From the NCBI GenBank assembly GCA_964406035.1, contig CAYOQB010000090.1, forward strand, positions 1-22,556: a stretch of DNA of 22,556 bases, in the 5' to 3' direction. The notes under the pieces are model-generated. The model saw only the letters and a program-made list of their open reading frames with translations. It did no database searches and was not told where the DNA came from. The position numbers and the translations under genes are program-made. Positions 1 to 7,658 of this stretch are shown here, piece by piece (position 1 is the first letter of the stretch; the number at the start of each line of letters is the position of its first letter). The stretch comes from JAIEPW01 sp964406035 (GTDB lineage Bacteria > Acidobacteriota > Terriglobia > Bryobacterales > Bryobacteraceae).

Positions 1-537
1 CTGCCCCGAGGCCGCCAGGCGCAACATCAGCTCCACGAAGTTCCCGCGAGCCGTATGCAGGCCGCCCGGGCCGTACACCCCGCAGGTGCGGATTACCAGA
101 GGGTTGTCCAGGTAGGCCTGGGCGAACAGCTCGCCGGCGAGCTTGGAAACCGCATACGCCCCCAGCGGCCGCGTGGCATCTTCTTCCACATAGGGCGATC
201 CCTTGGTCCCGTCGAACACGTAATCGGTCGAAAAATGAACCAGTTGGGCATCGATCTGGCGGCAGGCCATGGCCAGGTTGCGCACCGCCAGACCGTTGGC
301 CGAAAGCGCCGCCTGTGGCTCCGTTTCGGCGACGTCCACTTGGTTGTAAGCGGCTGAATTCAATACCAGTTGCGGGTCGAAAGCCGCCAGCGTGGTCTCC
401 ACCGCCGCGCGGTCGGTGATGTCCACCTGGGTGCGCTCGAACCCCTTGACCTCCCAGCCTCGCCGGGTGAACTCCTGCTTTAGTTCGACGCCCAACTGGC
501 CGCCGCTGCCGAAAATTGCGACTTTACGATCAGGCAC
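1..537 (-). CDS. rfbD: dTDP-4-dehydrorhamnose reductase, C-terminus cut off by window start
   Basis: The enzyme reduces dTDP-4-keto-L-rhamnose to dTDP-L-rhamnose with NAD(P)H, the last step of dTDP-rhamnose synthesis for cell-surface polysaccharides; it is cytosolic. 179 codons are visible, about 60% of the usual ~290. Seen in the translation: the nucleotide-binding GSGGQLG at residues 10-16, the family segment NSAAYNQVDVAE at 60-71, STDYVFDG at 103-110, and the catalytic short-chain-dehydrogenase pair Tyr128/Lys132 in YAVSK. The start is taken as GTG at 537, which places KVAIFGSGGQLG correctly at the N-terminus, but the purine-rich GAGGAA lies directly against it. An in-frame GTG lies 22 codons upstream, so the true start could be there. 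It diverges from the ECF sigma gene. Family assignment is secure; the exact start is not. Confidence 0.9.
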   Translation of the reverse strand, partial: MPDRKVAIFGSGGQLGVELKQEFTRRGWEVKGFERTQVDITDRAAVETTLAAFDPQLVLNSAAYNQVDVAETEPQAALSANGLAVRNLAMACRQIDAQLVHFSTDYVFDGTKGSPYVEEDATRPLGAYAVSKLAGELFAQAYLDNPLVIRTCGVYGPGGLHTARGNFVELMLRLAASGQ

Positions 538-698
538 TTCCTCAGCATAGCCTAATGCCGGTAATGCGGAGCTGAAGTCCTGAATCTTCCGGTACTTGAC
601 CCGGAGATGGGCCGGGTGTCGCGGCGGGTGCATTCGTGGAATAATCCTCTGTAAGAACCGCCACCCGCGTCCCGTCTTCAATGTCAGGAGGCGCATGG
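538..698. promoter_or_regulatory. divergent intergenic region between rfbD and ECF sigma gene
   Basis: This is the longest gene-free stretch (161 bases) and must hold the promoters for the minus-strand rhamnose gene and the plus-strand sigma operon. A GGAATAA element at 638-644 resembles the -35 core of many ECF promoters, and CGTC occurs at 668-671 and 673-676, but the spacing (23 or more bases) is larger than the usual ~16, so I do not assign a promoter. A TTGACC at 595-600 has no matching -10. No terminator, RNA gene or convincing small ORF is seen. Confidence 0.3.
686..691 (+). promoter_or_regulatory. Shine-Dalgarno AGGAGG that decides the sigma factor start
   Basis: AGGAGG sits 7 bases before the in-frame GTG at 699, an ideal spacing. 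The in-frame ATG at 681 lies upstream of this site and has only CCCGTCTTCA before it, so the GTG is favoured. A second GAGGAGG at 714-720 has no start codon at suitable spacing after it. Confidence 0.6.
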
Positions 699-1223
699 GT
701 GCAGCTCTTAACTGAGGAGGCGACCGTTTCCACCGTACCGCGCGAGCTGGAAGAGTTGTTCGCATCGCACAAGTCGATGGTGTTCCGGACCGCCTACCGG
801 GTGACGGGCAACGCATCCGACGCCGAGGATGTGCTGCAGACCGTATTCATGCGGCTGCTGCGGCGGGATGAAAGTTCCGCCGAGATGAAGAACCCGGAGA
901 GTTATCTGCGGCGCGCGGCGGTGAACGCGGCGCTGGACATCGTGCGCTCCCGGCAGGCGGCGCGCAGCATCCCGCTCGAGGACATGCCCTCGAGCGCGGT
1001 GTGCACGGAGCTGCGGGAACTGCGTCACGCGCTGCGAGGCGCGCTGGCGAAACTCGCTCCGCGAACCGCGGAGATTTTTGCCTTGCGATTCTTCGAGGGA
1101 CATTCCAACCCGGAGATCGCGAAGATGCTGAACATGAGTCAGATCATGGTGGCGGTGACGGTTCACCGGGCCAGGAAGCAGTTGCAGAAGGAATTGGGTG
1201 CGGCGCAGTTGAAAAGTGCGTAA
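699..1223 (+). CDS. RNA polymerase sigma factor, ECF subfamily
   Basis: Small sigma-70 family protein that directs RNA polymerase to a limited regulon. With the GTG start it is 174 residues, typical for ECF factors. Region 2 covers LEELFASHKSMVFRTAYRVTG and ASDAEDVLQTVFMRLL (the D-A-E-D-V-x-Q-x-V-F motif of region 2.2-2.3), then SYLRRAAVNAALDIVRSRQ (region 2.4). Region 4 has LAPRTAEIFALRFFEGHSNPEIA followed by the helix-turn-helix MSQIMVAVTVHRARKQL. The gene begins an operon with the zinc-finger/FecR protein 12 bases downstream, the usual position for its anti-sigma factor, and then two ABC exporter modules. Autoregulation is expected for such pairs but no promoter was identified. An ATG start at 681 would add six residues. 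Confidence 0.93.
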   Translation: MQLLTEEATVSTVPRELEELFASHKSMVFRTAYRVTGNASDAEDVLQTVFMRLLRRDESSAEMKNPESYLRRAAVNAALDIVRSRQAARSIPLEDMPSSAVCTELRELRHALRGALAKLAPRTAEIFALRFFEGHSNPEIAKMLNMSQIMVAVTVHRARKQLQKELGAAQLKSA

Positions 1224-1235
1224 GCGGAGACAGCC

Positions 1236-3800
1236 ATGAAGAAGCAGAACTTCGAAGCGTTGATGAAGGAAATCCGGGACGAGCAGGTTCCGGAACAGGC
1301 TGTGGTTCAGGCCTCCGAGCGGGTGTGGGCGAGACTGACAGCGGCGCCCGTGGTCCCGGACAAGCTGCGCTCCTGCGCCGACTTTCAGGCGCTGATCTCC
1401 GACTATCGCGAGGACGCGCTGACGCCCTCGCGCCGCCTGCTGTTTGAAGACCATACCCATTCCTGCGTCGACTGCCGCAAGGCGCTCGAACGGGCCGAGT
1501 CGCCGCGCCGGACCTTCCGGCTGCCGGAGCCGAGCCGTCCGCAGCCCTGGCTGCAGTGGGGCTTCGCGGCGGCGGCGATGCTGGTGATCGGCTTTGCTTC
1601 CGTGGTCGCGTTCCGCATGTTCGTCACTCCCTCCGGACCCCGTGCGACGGTGGCGATGGTGGAAGGCGAATTGTTCCGCGTGTCGGATTCGGCCAGCGCG
1701 AGGCTCGCGCCTGGCGCCGAACTTGGCGAGAACGAGGAAGTGCGCACCGCCAAGGGCTCGCGCGCCGTGCTGCGGCTGCATGACGGCTCGCTGGTGGAAG
1801 TGGCGGAGCGGAGCGAAGTTGCCGTGTCGCGCGGCTGGCGTGGATCCACCGTTCAGCTCGACCGCGGCAATGTGATTGTGGAAGCCGCCAAGCAGCGCAG
1901 CGGCGAGTTGCGCGTCGCCACTCGCGATGCTCTGGTGTCGGTGAAGGGCACTATCTTCGCGGTTTCGAGCGGCGCCAAGGGCTCCCGCGTCTCCGTGGTC
2001 GAAGGCTCGGTGAAGGTGGAGCAGGGCGGCAATGCCCTGATGCTGAAGCCCGGCGATCAGAGCGCCACCAGCCCGGCTCTGGAAACCACCGGCGTGGCCG
2101 CGGACATCGCCTGGAGCAAGGAGCAGGCCCGCTATCTGGCCCTGCTCGGCGATCTGGCGATCATTCAGAAGAAGCTCGACGCGCTGCCGGGTCCGGCGCT
2201 CCGCTACCAGGCGAAGCTGGCGCAGTACGTTCCCGCAGACACGGCGCTCTACGCCGCGATTCCCAACCTGGGCGCGACCATCGCCGACGCCACGCGCATC
2301 TTCGAGGAGCGCGTTCGCGAAAGCGCGGTGCTGCGCGAGTGGTGGAATGAAGCCGATTCGGTCCGCCTGCGCGGCATGCTGGAGAAAATCCGGACATTGA
2401 ACGAATACCTGGGCGAAGAGATTGTCATCGCGGTGTCGCGCGACGGCGCCAAGGGCTTCCGCGATCCGGTGATCCTGGCCGAAGTGCGCAATCCGGAGAT
2501 CCGCGCCTTCCTGGAATCGCAGTTGCGCGAGATCGCCGGCGATAAGCCGGTGATCCAGTTCGCCGAAAGCGCCGCGGGTCTGGGAGCCGCCAGGCGCGGC
2601 CAGCCGGTGGCGCTGATCGAGAACGGCCGCATCGCCATGGGCGCCGAACCCGCCACGCTGCTCGAAGTCTCGCGCGGGACCGGCGGATTCGCCTCCACCG
2701 CCTTCGGCAAGAACGTCCTGAAGACCTATGAAGGCGGAGCGAACTGGGTTTTCGCCGCCGACATGGAACAAATTCTCGCCGCCAACGTTTCTACTTCAGA
2801 CACCGCGCTGGCGAAGTCGGGTTTGACGGATCTGCGCAGCCTGGTGATCGAGCGGCGGGACCGCGGGGGCAAGACGGAAACTCGCGCTTCGCTCGGATTC
2901 CGCGGCGACCGTCACGGTGTGGCGAGCTGGCTGGCGGCGCCGGCCCCCATGGGTTCGCTCGAGTTTGTGACGCCGGAGGCGAGTTTTGCCGCCGCCTTTG
3001 TAGTGAAGAACGCTCGCGGGATGCTGGAGGATCTGCTTTCGATGACCAGTTCGACCGATCAGCGGAAAGCGCTGGAGAACCCGATGGCCCGCGCGGTCAT
3101 CGAGTCCGCCGCCGCCTTCGGAGGCGAGTTCACCTTCGCCGCCGACGGTCCGCTGCTGCCCGTGCCGAGCTTCAAGATCATCGCCGAGGTCTACAACCCG
3201 GCGGCCGTCGATGACATGGTCGCGCGGCTGGTGGAGGAATTGAACCGCACCCCGGAGATGGCGCAGTCGCAGATCGTCAAGTCGCGGGAGGACGTGAGCG
3301 GGCGAACCTTCCACGCGTTGAAAACACCGAAGCTGCCGGTGGAGATCCACTACACCTTCGCCGACAACTACCTGCTGATGGCGCCGAGCCGCGAGTTGCT
3401 GATCACCGCCATCTCCACCCGCGCCGCGGGCGGATCGCTGGTGAATTCCAGCCGCTTCCGGTCGCAGTTGCCCCGCGACGGCTACACGCACTTTTCCGCG
3501 CTGGTGTACTACAATCTCGGCGTCGCGGTGGGTCCGCTGGCCGACCAGTTGAAGCAGAGCGGCCTGTTGTCGCCGGAGCAGCAGAAATCGATGGACGCGC
3601 TGCAAATTGACCGCGACCCCGCCCTCATCTACGTCTACGGCGAGCCCGACCGTATCGTGGTGGCTTCCTCCGGCAGCTTCTTCGGCCTCTCGCTTGATTC
3701 GCTGGTGGGCATGGTGAGCGGAAAGCAGAATGTCCTTCCTGGACTCGTATTCGGAGGAATGCGCGTGCCGGGGGTGGTTCCGAAAGCAAGCCAAAACTGA
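1236..3800 (+). CDS. transmembrane zinc-finger/FecR protein with DUF3352-like C-terminal region; probable anti-sigma factor
   Basis: 854 residues. The N-terminal ~100 residues contain a putative zinc-finger anti-sigma domain: Cys47, then His73-x3-Cys77-x2-Cys80 (HTHSCVDC), as in zf-HC2/ZAS proteins. One membrane helix spans about residues 107-129. A FecR domain follows (about 136-280), with the characteristic EVRTAKGSRAVLRLHDGS and VKGTIFAV...VVEGSVKV segments. The remaining ~550 residues resemble DUF3352: PADTALYAAIPNL near 333 and FADNYLLMAPSRELLITAIS late in the protein. The predicted topology is cytosolic zinc finger, one helix, and a large extracytoplasmic sensor. It lies 12 bases after the ECF sigma gene, with a good GGAGA site before the ATG, and its stop shares one base with the next ATG (TGATG). 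Inference: it holds the sigma factor and senses an envelope signal. The ligand is unknown. Confidence 0.85.
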   Translation: MKKQNFEALMKEIRDEQVPEQAVVQASERVWARLTAAPVVPDKLRSCADFQALISDYREDALTPSRRLLFEDHTHSCVDCRKALERAESPRRTFRLPEPSRPQPWLQWGFAAAAMLVIGFASVVAFRMFVTPSGPRATVAMVEGELFRVSDSASARLAPGAELGENEEVRTAKGSRAVLRLHDGSLVEVAERSEVAVSRGWRGSTVQLDRGNVIVEAAKQRSGELRVATRDALVSVKGTIFAVSSGAKGSRVSVVEGSVKVEQGGNALMLKPGDQSATSPALETTGVAADIAWSKEQARYLALLGDLAIIQKKLDALPGPALRYQAKLAQYVPADTALYAAIPNLGATIADATRIFEERVRESAVLREWWNEADSVRLRGMLEKIRTLNEYLGEEIVIAVSRDGAKGFRDPVILAEVRNPEIRAFLESQLREIAGDKPVIQFAESAAGLGAARRGQPVALIENGRIAMGAEPATLLEVSRGTGGFASTAFGKNVLKTYEGGANWVFAADMEQILAANVSTSDTALAKSGLTDLRSLVIERRDRGGKTETRASLGFRGDRHGVASWLAAPAPMGSLEFVTPEASFAAAFVVKNARGMLEDLLSMTSSTDQRKALENPMARAVIESAAAFGGEFTFAADGPLLPVPSFKIIAEVYNPAAVDDMVARLVEELNRTPEMAQSQIVKSREDVSGRTFHALKTPKLPVEIHYTFADNYLLMAPSRELLITAISTRAAGGSLVNSSRFRSQLPRDGYTHFSALVYYNLGVAVGPLADQLKQSGLLSPEQQKSMDALQIDRDPALIYVYGEPDRIVVASSGSFFGLSLDSLVGMVSGKQNVLPGLVFGGMRVPGVVPKASQN

Positions 3801-4774
3801 TGAACCCTGTTATCGAACTCGCCGGTTTGAGCGTGCGCTTCGGCCAGCGCGACATCCTGAAGAACCTGAACTGCAAGCTCAGCGGCAAGACGATCGGGCT
3901 GCTGGGCCCCAACGGGGCGGGGAAGTCGACCCTGATCAACACGCTGCTAGGGTTCTATGAGCCCTTCGCCGGCACCGCGCGCATCTTCGGCAACGACATC
4001 CGGCGCCAGGCCAACGCGATCCGCCAGGTGGTGGGCTACATGCCCGAAAACGACGCCCTGATCGCCAACATGAACGCCGTCTCCTACGTGCGCATGATGG
4101 CCGAGATCAGCGGTCTGCCCTCGGAAGCCGCGCTGGAGCGGGCGCATGAAGCGCTGTTCTATGTCGGCCTGGGCGAGGCCCGCTACCGCATGCTCGGCAG
4201 TTATTCGCTGGGCATGAAGCAGATGGCCAAGCTGGCGCAAGCCATCGTTCACGGTCCCAAGCTGCTGATCCTGGACGAACCCACCAACGGCCTCGATCCG
4301 GCGGCGCGGCTGCGGATGATCAAGATGATCTCCGAAATGCGGGACTCGGGCGAAATGCACATCGTTCTCTGCTCGCACCTGCTGCGCGATGTCGAGGAGA
4401 CCTGCCAGGAAGTGATCATTCTAAAGCAGGGCGAGATGGTTCACTATTCCAACCTGGAAGAAGAGCGAAAAGCCAACAAGCGTTTTGTCGAAGTGGAGAC
4501 GGTGGGCAACGACGGCGGCTTCGCCGAAGCCGTGGAGGCGCTGGGCGCCGAGTGCGCTCCGGCGGGCGCGGGACGCTGGAAAATGGTGTTCCCGGAGGGC
4601 GTCGAGATGCGCGCCCTGTACCGCATCGCCGCCGAGCGCGACCTGCAGTTGCGCCGCCTGAACTACCGCCGCGACTCGCTCGAGGACATCTTCCTCAAGG
4701 CCATGGAAAGCGAGCGCATCGAAAGAATGAAAGCCGCCGGGGCCATGCCCAAGAACGGGCACGGAAAGGCGTAA
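3800..4774 (+). CDS. ABC transporter ATP-binding protein (first module)
   Basis: Cytosolic ATPase of an ABC-2 type exporter, 324 residues. Walker A GPNGAGKST at 36-44; a degenerate signature YSLGMKQ at 135-141 in place of LSGGQ, common in this ABC-2 subclass; Walker B LLILDE at 155-160 followed by PTNGLDP; H-loop His193. The Q-loop position reads GYMPEN rather than having a glutamine. About 100 residues beyond the nucleotide-binding domain form a C-terminal extension ending in a basic, Ala/Gly-rich tail. The ATG overlaps the FecR gene's TGA by one base, and no separate ribosome binding site is seen, so translation is probably coupled. The permease follows 9 bases later. Substrate cannot be read from the sequence. 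Confidence 0.93.
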   Translation: MNPVIELAGLSVRFGQRDILKNLNCKLSGKTIGLLGPNGAGKSTLINTLLGFYEPFAGTARIFGNDIRRQANAIRQVVGYMPENDALIANMNAVSYVRMMAEISGLPSEAALERAHEALFYVGLGEARYRMLGSYSLGMKQMAKLAQAIVHGPKLLILDEPTNGLDPAARLRMIKMISEMRDSGEMHIVLCSHLLRDVEETCQEVIILKQGEMVHYSNLEEERKANKRFVEVETVGNDGGFAEAVEALGAECAPAGAGRWKMVFPEGVEMRALYRIAAERDLQLRRLNYRRDSLEDIFLKAMESERIERMKAAGAMPKNGHGKA

Positions 4775-4783
4775 GGACAACCG

Positions 4784-5647
4784 ATGGCCGTCTACAAGAA
4801 AAGCTACAAGGGATTCTCCGGCGCGCTGACGCCCGCCTGGAGCCGCTTCCTGGTTCTGCCGCGCTATTCCTTCGCGCGCCTGTTCCAGTCCAAGTTCCTG
4901 TTCATCTTCTACGCCCTGTGTTTCTTCCCCGTGCTGGCGGGCGCGGGATTCATCTACGCGGTCAACAATCTCAGCTTCCTGCAGTCGTTCGGCATCAATG
5001 TCGGCGACGCGGTGAAGATCAACAACAACTACTTCCTGATCTTTCTGCAATTTCAGGGTGCGCTCTGTTACCTGCTGACGGCCCTGGTCGGCCCCAGCCT
5101 GGTAGCGCCGGACCTCGCCAACGGCGCGCTGCCGCTGTACTTCTGCCGCCCGTTCAACCGCGTCGAGTACGTGGGCGGCAAGATGAGCGTGTTATTCATC
5201 CTGCTTTCCGCCATCACCTGGATCCCCGGCGTTATCCTGTTCTTCATCCAATCCAGCCTCGCCGGCTGGACCTGGATGGCCGACAACTGGTGGATCGCCA
5301 CTGGATTGCTGATTGGTTCGCTGGCCTGGATCGTGATCCTGAGCCTCATCGCGCTGGCATGCTCCGCGTGGGTGCGGTGGCGGATCGCCGCCGGCGCGCT
5401 GGTGCTGGGCGTCTTCTTCCTGGGCTCCGCCTTCGGTTCCGCCATCAACGGCGTGCTGAAGACCGAGTTCGGAACCCGCTTCGACCTCGCCCGGCTGATG
5501 GCGGTGATCTGGGGCGACCTGCTGCGCAGCGATCGCGACCTGGGCGCCTCCGCCTGGGATGCCTGGTCCACCCTGCTGGCCGTTTCCGTGCTTTGCATCT
5601 GGCTGCTCGATAAAAAGATCCGCGCTTATGAGGTGGTGAAGGGATGA
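4784..5647 (+). CDS. ABC-2 type transporter permease (first module)
   Basis: 287-residue integral membrane protein with about six hydrophobic segments: around residues 37-60, 85-105, 135-158, 168-195, 200-222 and 260-278. The segment VAPDLANGALPLYFCRPFNR, between the second and third helices, is typical of ABC-2 permeases and marks the cytosolic coupling region. AAGGA lies six bases before the ATG. It is the membrane partner of the ATPase 9 bases upstream. Its last codons overlap the next ATPase start by 4 bases (ATGA), so the two exporter modules are translated in series. Whether the modules form two separate exporters or one heteromeric complex cannot be told from the sequence. Confidence 0.88.
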   Translation: MAVYKKSYKGFSGALTPAWSRFLVLPRYSFARLFQSKFLFIFYALCFFPVLAGAGFIYAVNNLSFLQSFGINVGDAVKINNNYFLIFLQFQGALCYLLTALVGPSLVAPDLANGALPLYFCRPFNRVEYVGGKMSVLFILLSAITWIPGVILFFIQSSLAGWTWMADNWWIATGLLIGSLAWIVILSLIALACSAWVRWRIAAGALVLGVFFLGSAFGSAINGVLKTEFGTRFDLARLMAVIWGDLLRSDRDLGASAWDAWSTLLAVSVLCIWLLDKKIRAYEVVKG

Positions 5648-6591
5648 CTCCGGCTCCGGATCCGATCGTTTTCGACAACGTCTCGAAGTTCTACGGCGAA
5701 GTGCTGGGCGTGAATCGCGTCACCCTCACGATTCCGGCCGGAATCACCAGCCTGGTGGGCCCCAACGGCTCCGGCAAGACCACGCTGATGAACCTGATGA
5801 CCGGCCTGGTGCAGCCGTCCCGCGGCCGCATTTCCATTCGCGGCGTCCAGCCGAGCGAGCCCGAAAAACTGTTCCGTTTCCTGGGCTACGCCACGCAATT
5901 CGATTCGTTCCCCAAGGGCGCCACCGGGTTCGGCTTCGTCTACGGATCGCTGCGCCTGCTGGGCGGCGGTCACGCCGACGCCGAGAAGCGCGCCTGGCAG
6001 GCCATCGAACAGGTCAACCTGGTGGAAGCCGCCAAGCGCAAGATCGCCGGTTATTCCAAGGGCATGCGGCAGCGCATCCGCCTGGCGCAGGCGATCGCCC
6101 ATGATCCTCAGGTCCTCGTGCTCGACGAGCCCCTGAACGGCCTGGATCCGCTGGTGCGCGCCGAAACCATCGCCATGTTCCGCATGTTCGCCAACCAAGG
6201 GCGCCATGTCATCGTCTCCAGCCACATCCTGCACGAAGTGGACATGATCTCCGACCAGGTGATCCTGCTTTCGAACGGCTATGTGGTGGCCGAGGGCCAG
6301 ATCCGCGGCGTGCGCAGCGAGATCGAGGAACACCCGATGCAGGTTCTCATTCGCTGCTCCCGCCCGAGCGAGGTGGCGCGCCGCTTTTTCGAGCACGAGC
6401 ACGTGGTGGAGGTCAAGCTCCACACCGATCGCGGCGGACTGCTGGTGAAAACCCGCGACGCCGACCGCTTCTACCGCCTGCTGAACCAGGTGGCGATGGA
6501 GGGCGTGGATATCGACACCGTGGCCCCCGCCGACGACGACGTCAACTCCGTGTACACCTACCTGATCGGCGCCGAGGAGTCGACCAAATGA
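5644..6591 (+). CDS. ABC transporter ATP-binding protein (second module)
   Basis: 315-residue ABC-2 class ATPase. Walker A GPNGSGKTT at 39-47; Q-loop Gln in GYATQFDSF near 85; signature YSKGMRQ at 137-143; Walker B VLVLDE at 157-162 with PLNGLDP; H-loop His194. About 100 residues follow the nucleotide-binding domain as an accessory C-terminal region. The start overlaps the preceding permease stop by ATGA, and its own stop overlaps the next permease start by ATGA. It is clearly a distinct paralogue of the ATPase at 3800 (SKGMR versus SLGMK signature, a true Q-loop Gln here), so this is not a recent tandem duplication. Confidence 0.93.
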   Translation: MTPAPDPIVFDNVSKFYGEVLGVNRVTLTIPAGITSLVGPNGSGKTTLMNLMTGLVQPSRGRISIRGVQPSEPEKLFRFLGYATQFDSFPKGATGFGFVYGSLRLLGGGHADAEKRAWQAIEQVNLVEAAKRKIAGYSKGMRQRIRLAQAIAHDPQVLVLDEPLNGLDPLVRAETIAMFRMFANQGRHVIVSSHILHEVDMISDQVILLSNGYVVAEGQIRGVRSEIEEHPMQVLIRCSRPSEVARRFFEHEHVVEVKLHTDRGGLLVKTRDADRFYRLLNQVAMEGVDIDTVAPADDDVNSVYTYLIGAEESTK

Positions 6592-7658
6592 ACCAGCTTC
6601 CATGGAGCCTGTGGGCGGCGCAGGTCGCGGCCGTCATGCGGCTCGAATTGAAGAAAAGCTTTTTTGCCCGCCGCGGGCTGTGGATCTACCTGCTGGCGGC
6701 GATGCCGGTGATCCTGTTCACCGCGCATACCATCAGCGAGCGCGCCGATGTCGAAGCCGTCCGCGCCCGCGCCTCGATTACGCCGCAGCAGCGCGAGGAA
6801 ATCCGCGAGGGCATGACCCGCGACGAGGTCCTGGCCAAGCTCGGCAAGCCCTTCTCCACCGAAACCCGGCGCCGCCGCAACAACGTGCGCGAGACCTTGT
6901 GGTACTCCGACGGCCAGGTGCAGTTCCAGGTCATTCTGCGCGACGACAAGGTGGTGCAGACCGGCGTACACAGTGGCGACACCCTGGCCGAGGACTGGCA
7001 GGTGTTCGCCGCCGTCTACCAATATTTCTTCCTGCGCTTCGCCATCTTCTTCGGCTGCGTGGGCGTGTTCATGAACCTGTTCCGCGGCGAAATGCTGGAC
7101 AAGAGCCTGCACTTCTACCTGCTCGCGCCCATCCGCCGCGAAGTTCTGGTCGCCGCCAAGTATCTGTCCGGGCTGGTGGCCACCACCGTGATCTTCACCG
7201 CCAGCGTCGCGCTGCAATTGACTGCCTTGTTCGCCCTCTATGACTCGAACACCGTGGATCAGTTCATGAAAGCGGCGGGCGGCTGGCCGCAGGTCTGGGC
7301 GTACATCGGCATTACGCCGCTGGCTTGCCTGGGCTACGGCAGCGTGTTCCTGTTCGCCGGGCTGCTGTTCAAGAATCCGCTGATCCCCGCCAGCCTGATG
7401 CTGATGTGGGAAGGCGCGAACTGGTTCCTGCCGGCGCTGCTGAAGAAATTCAGCGTGATCTTCTACCTGCAGTCGCTGTGCCCGGTTCCGGCGAATCCCA
7501 TGGGCGATATCGCCGCGCCGCTGCGCCTGCTGGCGTCCACCGCCGCGCCGACTCCGGCGCCACTGGCGATCCTGGGGCTGCTAGGGCTGGCGGCGCTGCT
7601 GCTGGGACTATCGGCGATGCGGGCGCGGAAGCTGGAGATCAACTACTCGACGGAGTAG
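6588..7658 (+). CDS. ABC-2 type permease with SmpA/OmlA (BamE)-like domain in its first loop
   Basis: 356-residue membrane protein, partner of the ATPase at 5644. The first helix is at about 30-50; then comes a long extracytoplasmic loop (51-140), followed by about five further helices (for example 147-165, 190-215, 240-258, 262-285 and 318-342). Residues 75-88 (GMTRDEVLAKLGKP) match the signature of the SmpA/OmlA/BamE fold, and the strand-rich RETLWYSDGQVQFQVILRDDKVV at 101-123, which continues it, resembles that fold's second half. GAGGAG at 6573-6578 gives a good ribosome binding site within the preceding gene. The stop TAG abuts the stop of the convergent gene at 7659. The ABC-2 assignment rests on hydropathy, context and the segment LLAPIRREVLVAAKYLSG. 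Confidence 0.85.
   Translation: MNQLPWSLWAAQVAAVMRLELKKSFFARRGLWIYLLAAMPVILFTAHTISERADVEAVRARASITPQQREEIREGMTRDEVLAKLGKPFSTETRRRRNNVRETLWYSDGQVQFQVILRDDKVVQTGVHSGDTLAEDWQVFAAVYQYFFLRFAIFFGCVGVFMNLFRGEMLDKSLHFYLLAPIRREVLVAAKYLSGLVATTVIFTASVALQLTALFALYDSNTVDQFMKAAGGWPQVWAYIGITPLACLGYGSVFLFAGLLFKNPLIPASLMLMWEGANWFLPALLKKFSVIFYLQSLCPVPANPMGDIAAPLRLLASTAAPTPAPLAILGLLGLAALLLGLSAMRARKLEINYSTE
6807..6962 (+). other. BamE/SmpA-OmlA-like domain within the permease
   Basis: Residues 74-125 of the permease. GMTRDEVLAKLGKP is the helix motif that opens BamE-type domains (commonly GMTxxEVxxLLGxP). The following YSDGQVQFQVILRDDKVVQ is the paired-strand part, with the W-Y-x-D/G pattern seen in that family. 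It lies between helix 1 and helix 2, and so is predicted to be outside the cytoplasmic membrane. Confidence 0.7.

Noticed and set aside
595..623. TTGACC as a sigma-70 -35 element for the ECF operon
   Set aside because: No acceptable -10 sequence lies 16-18 bases downstream.
708..2771. 687-codon open frame on the minus strand opposite the sigma and FecR genes
   Set aside because: The translation is His/Arg/Gly-rich and low in family motifs, as expected for the complement of a GC-rich gene; the plus-strand frames have clear domains.
3800..7658. Tandem duplication of one ABC module
   Set aside because: The two ATPases differ in signature (SLGMK versus SKGMR) and Q-loop, and the permeases differ in size and topology; they are distant paralogues, not a recent duplication.
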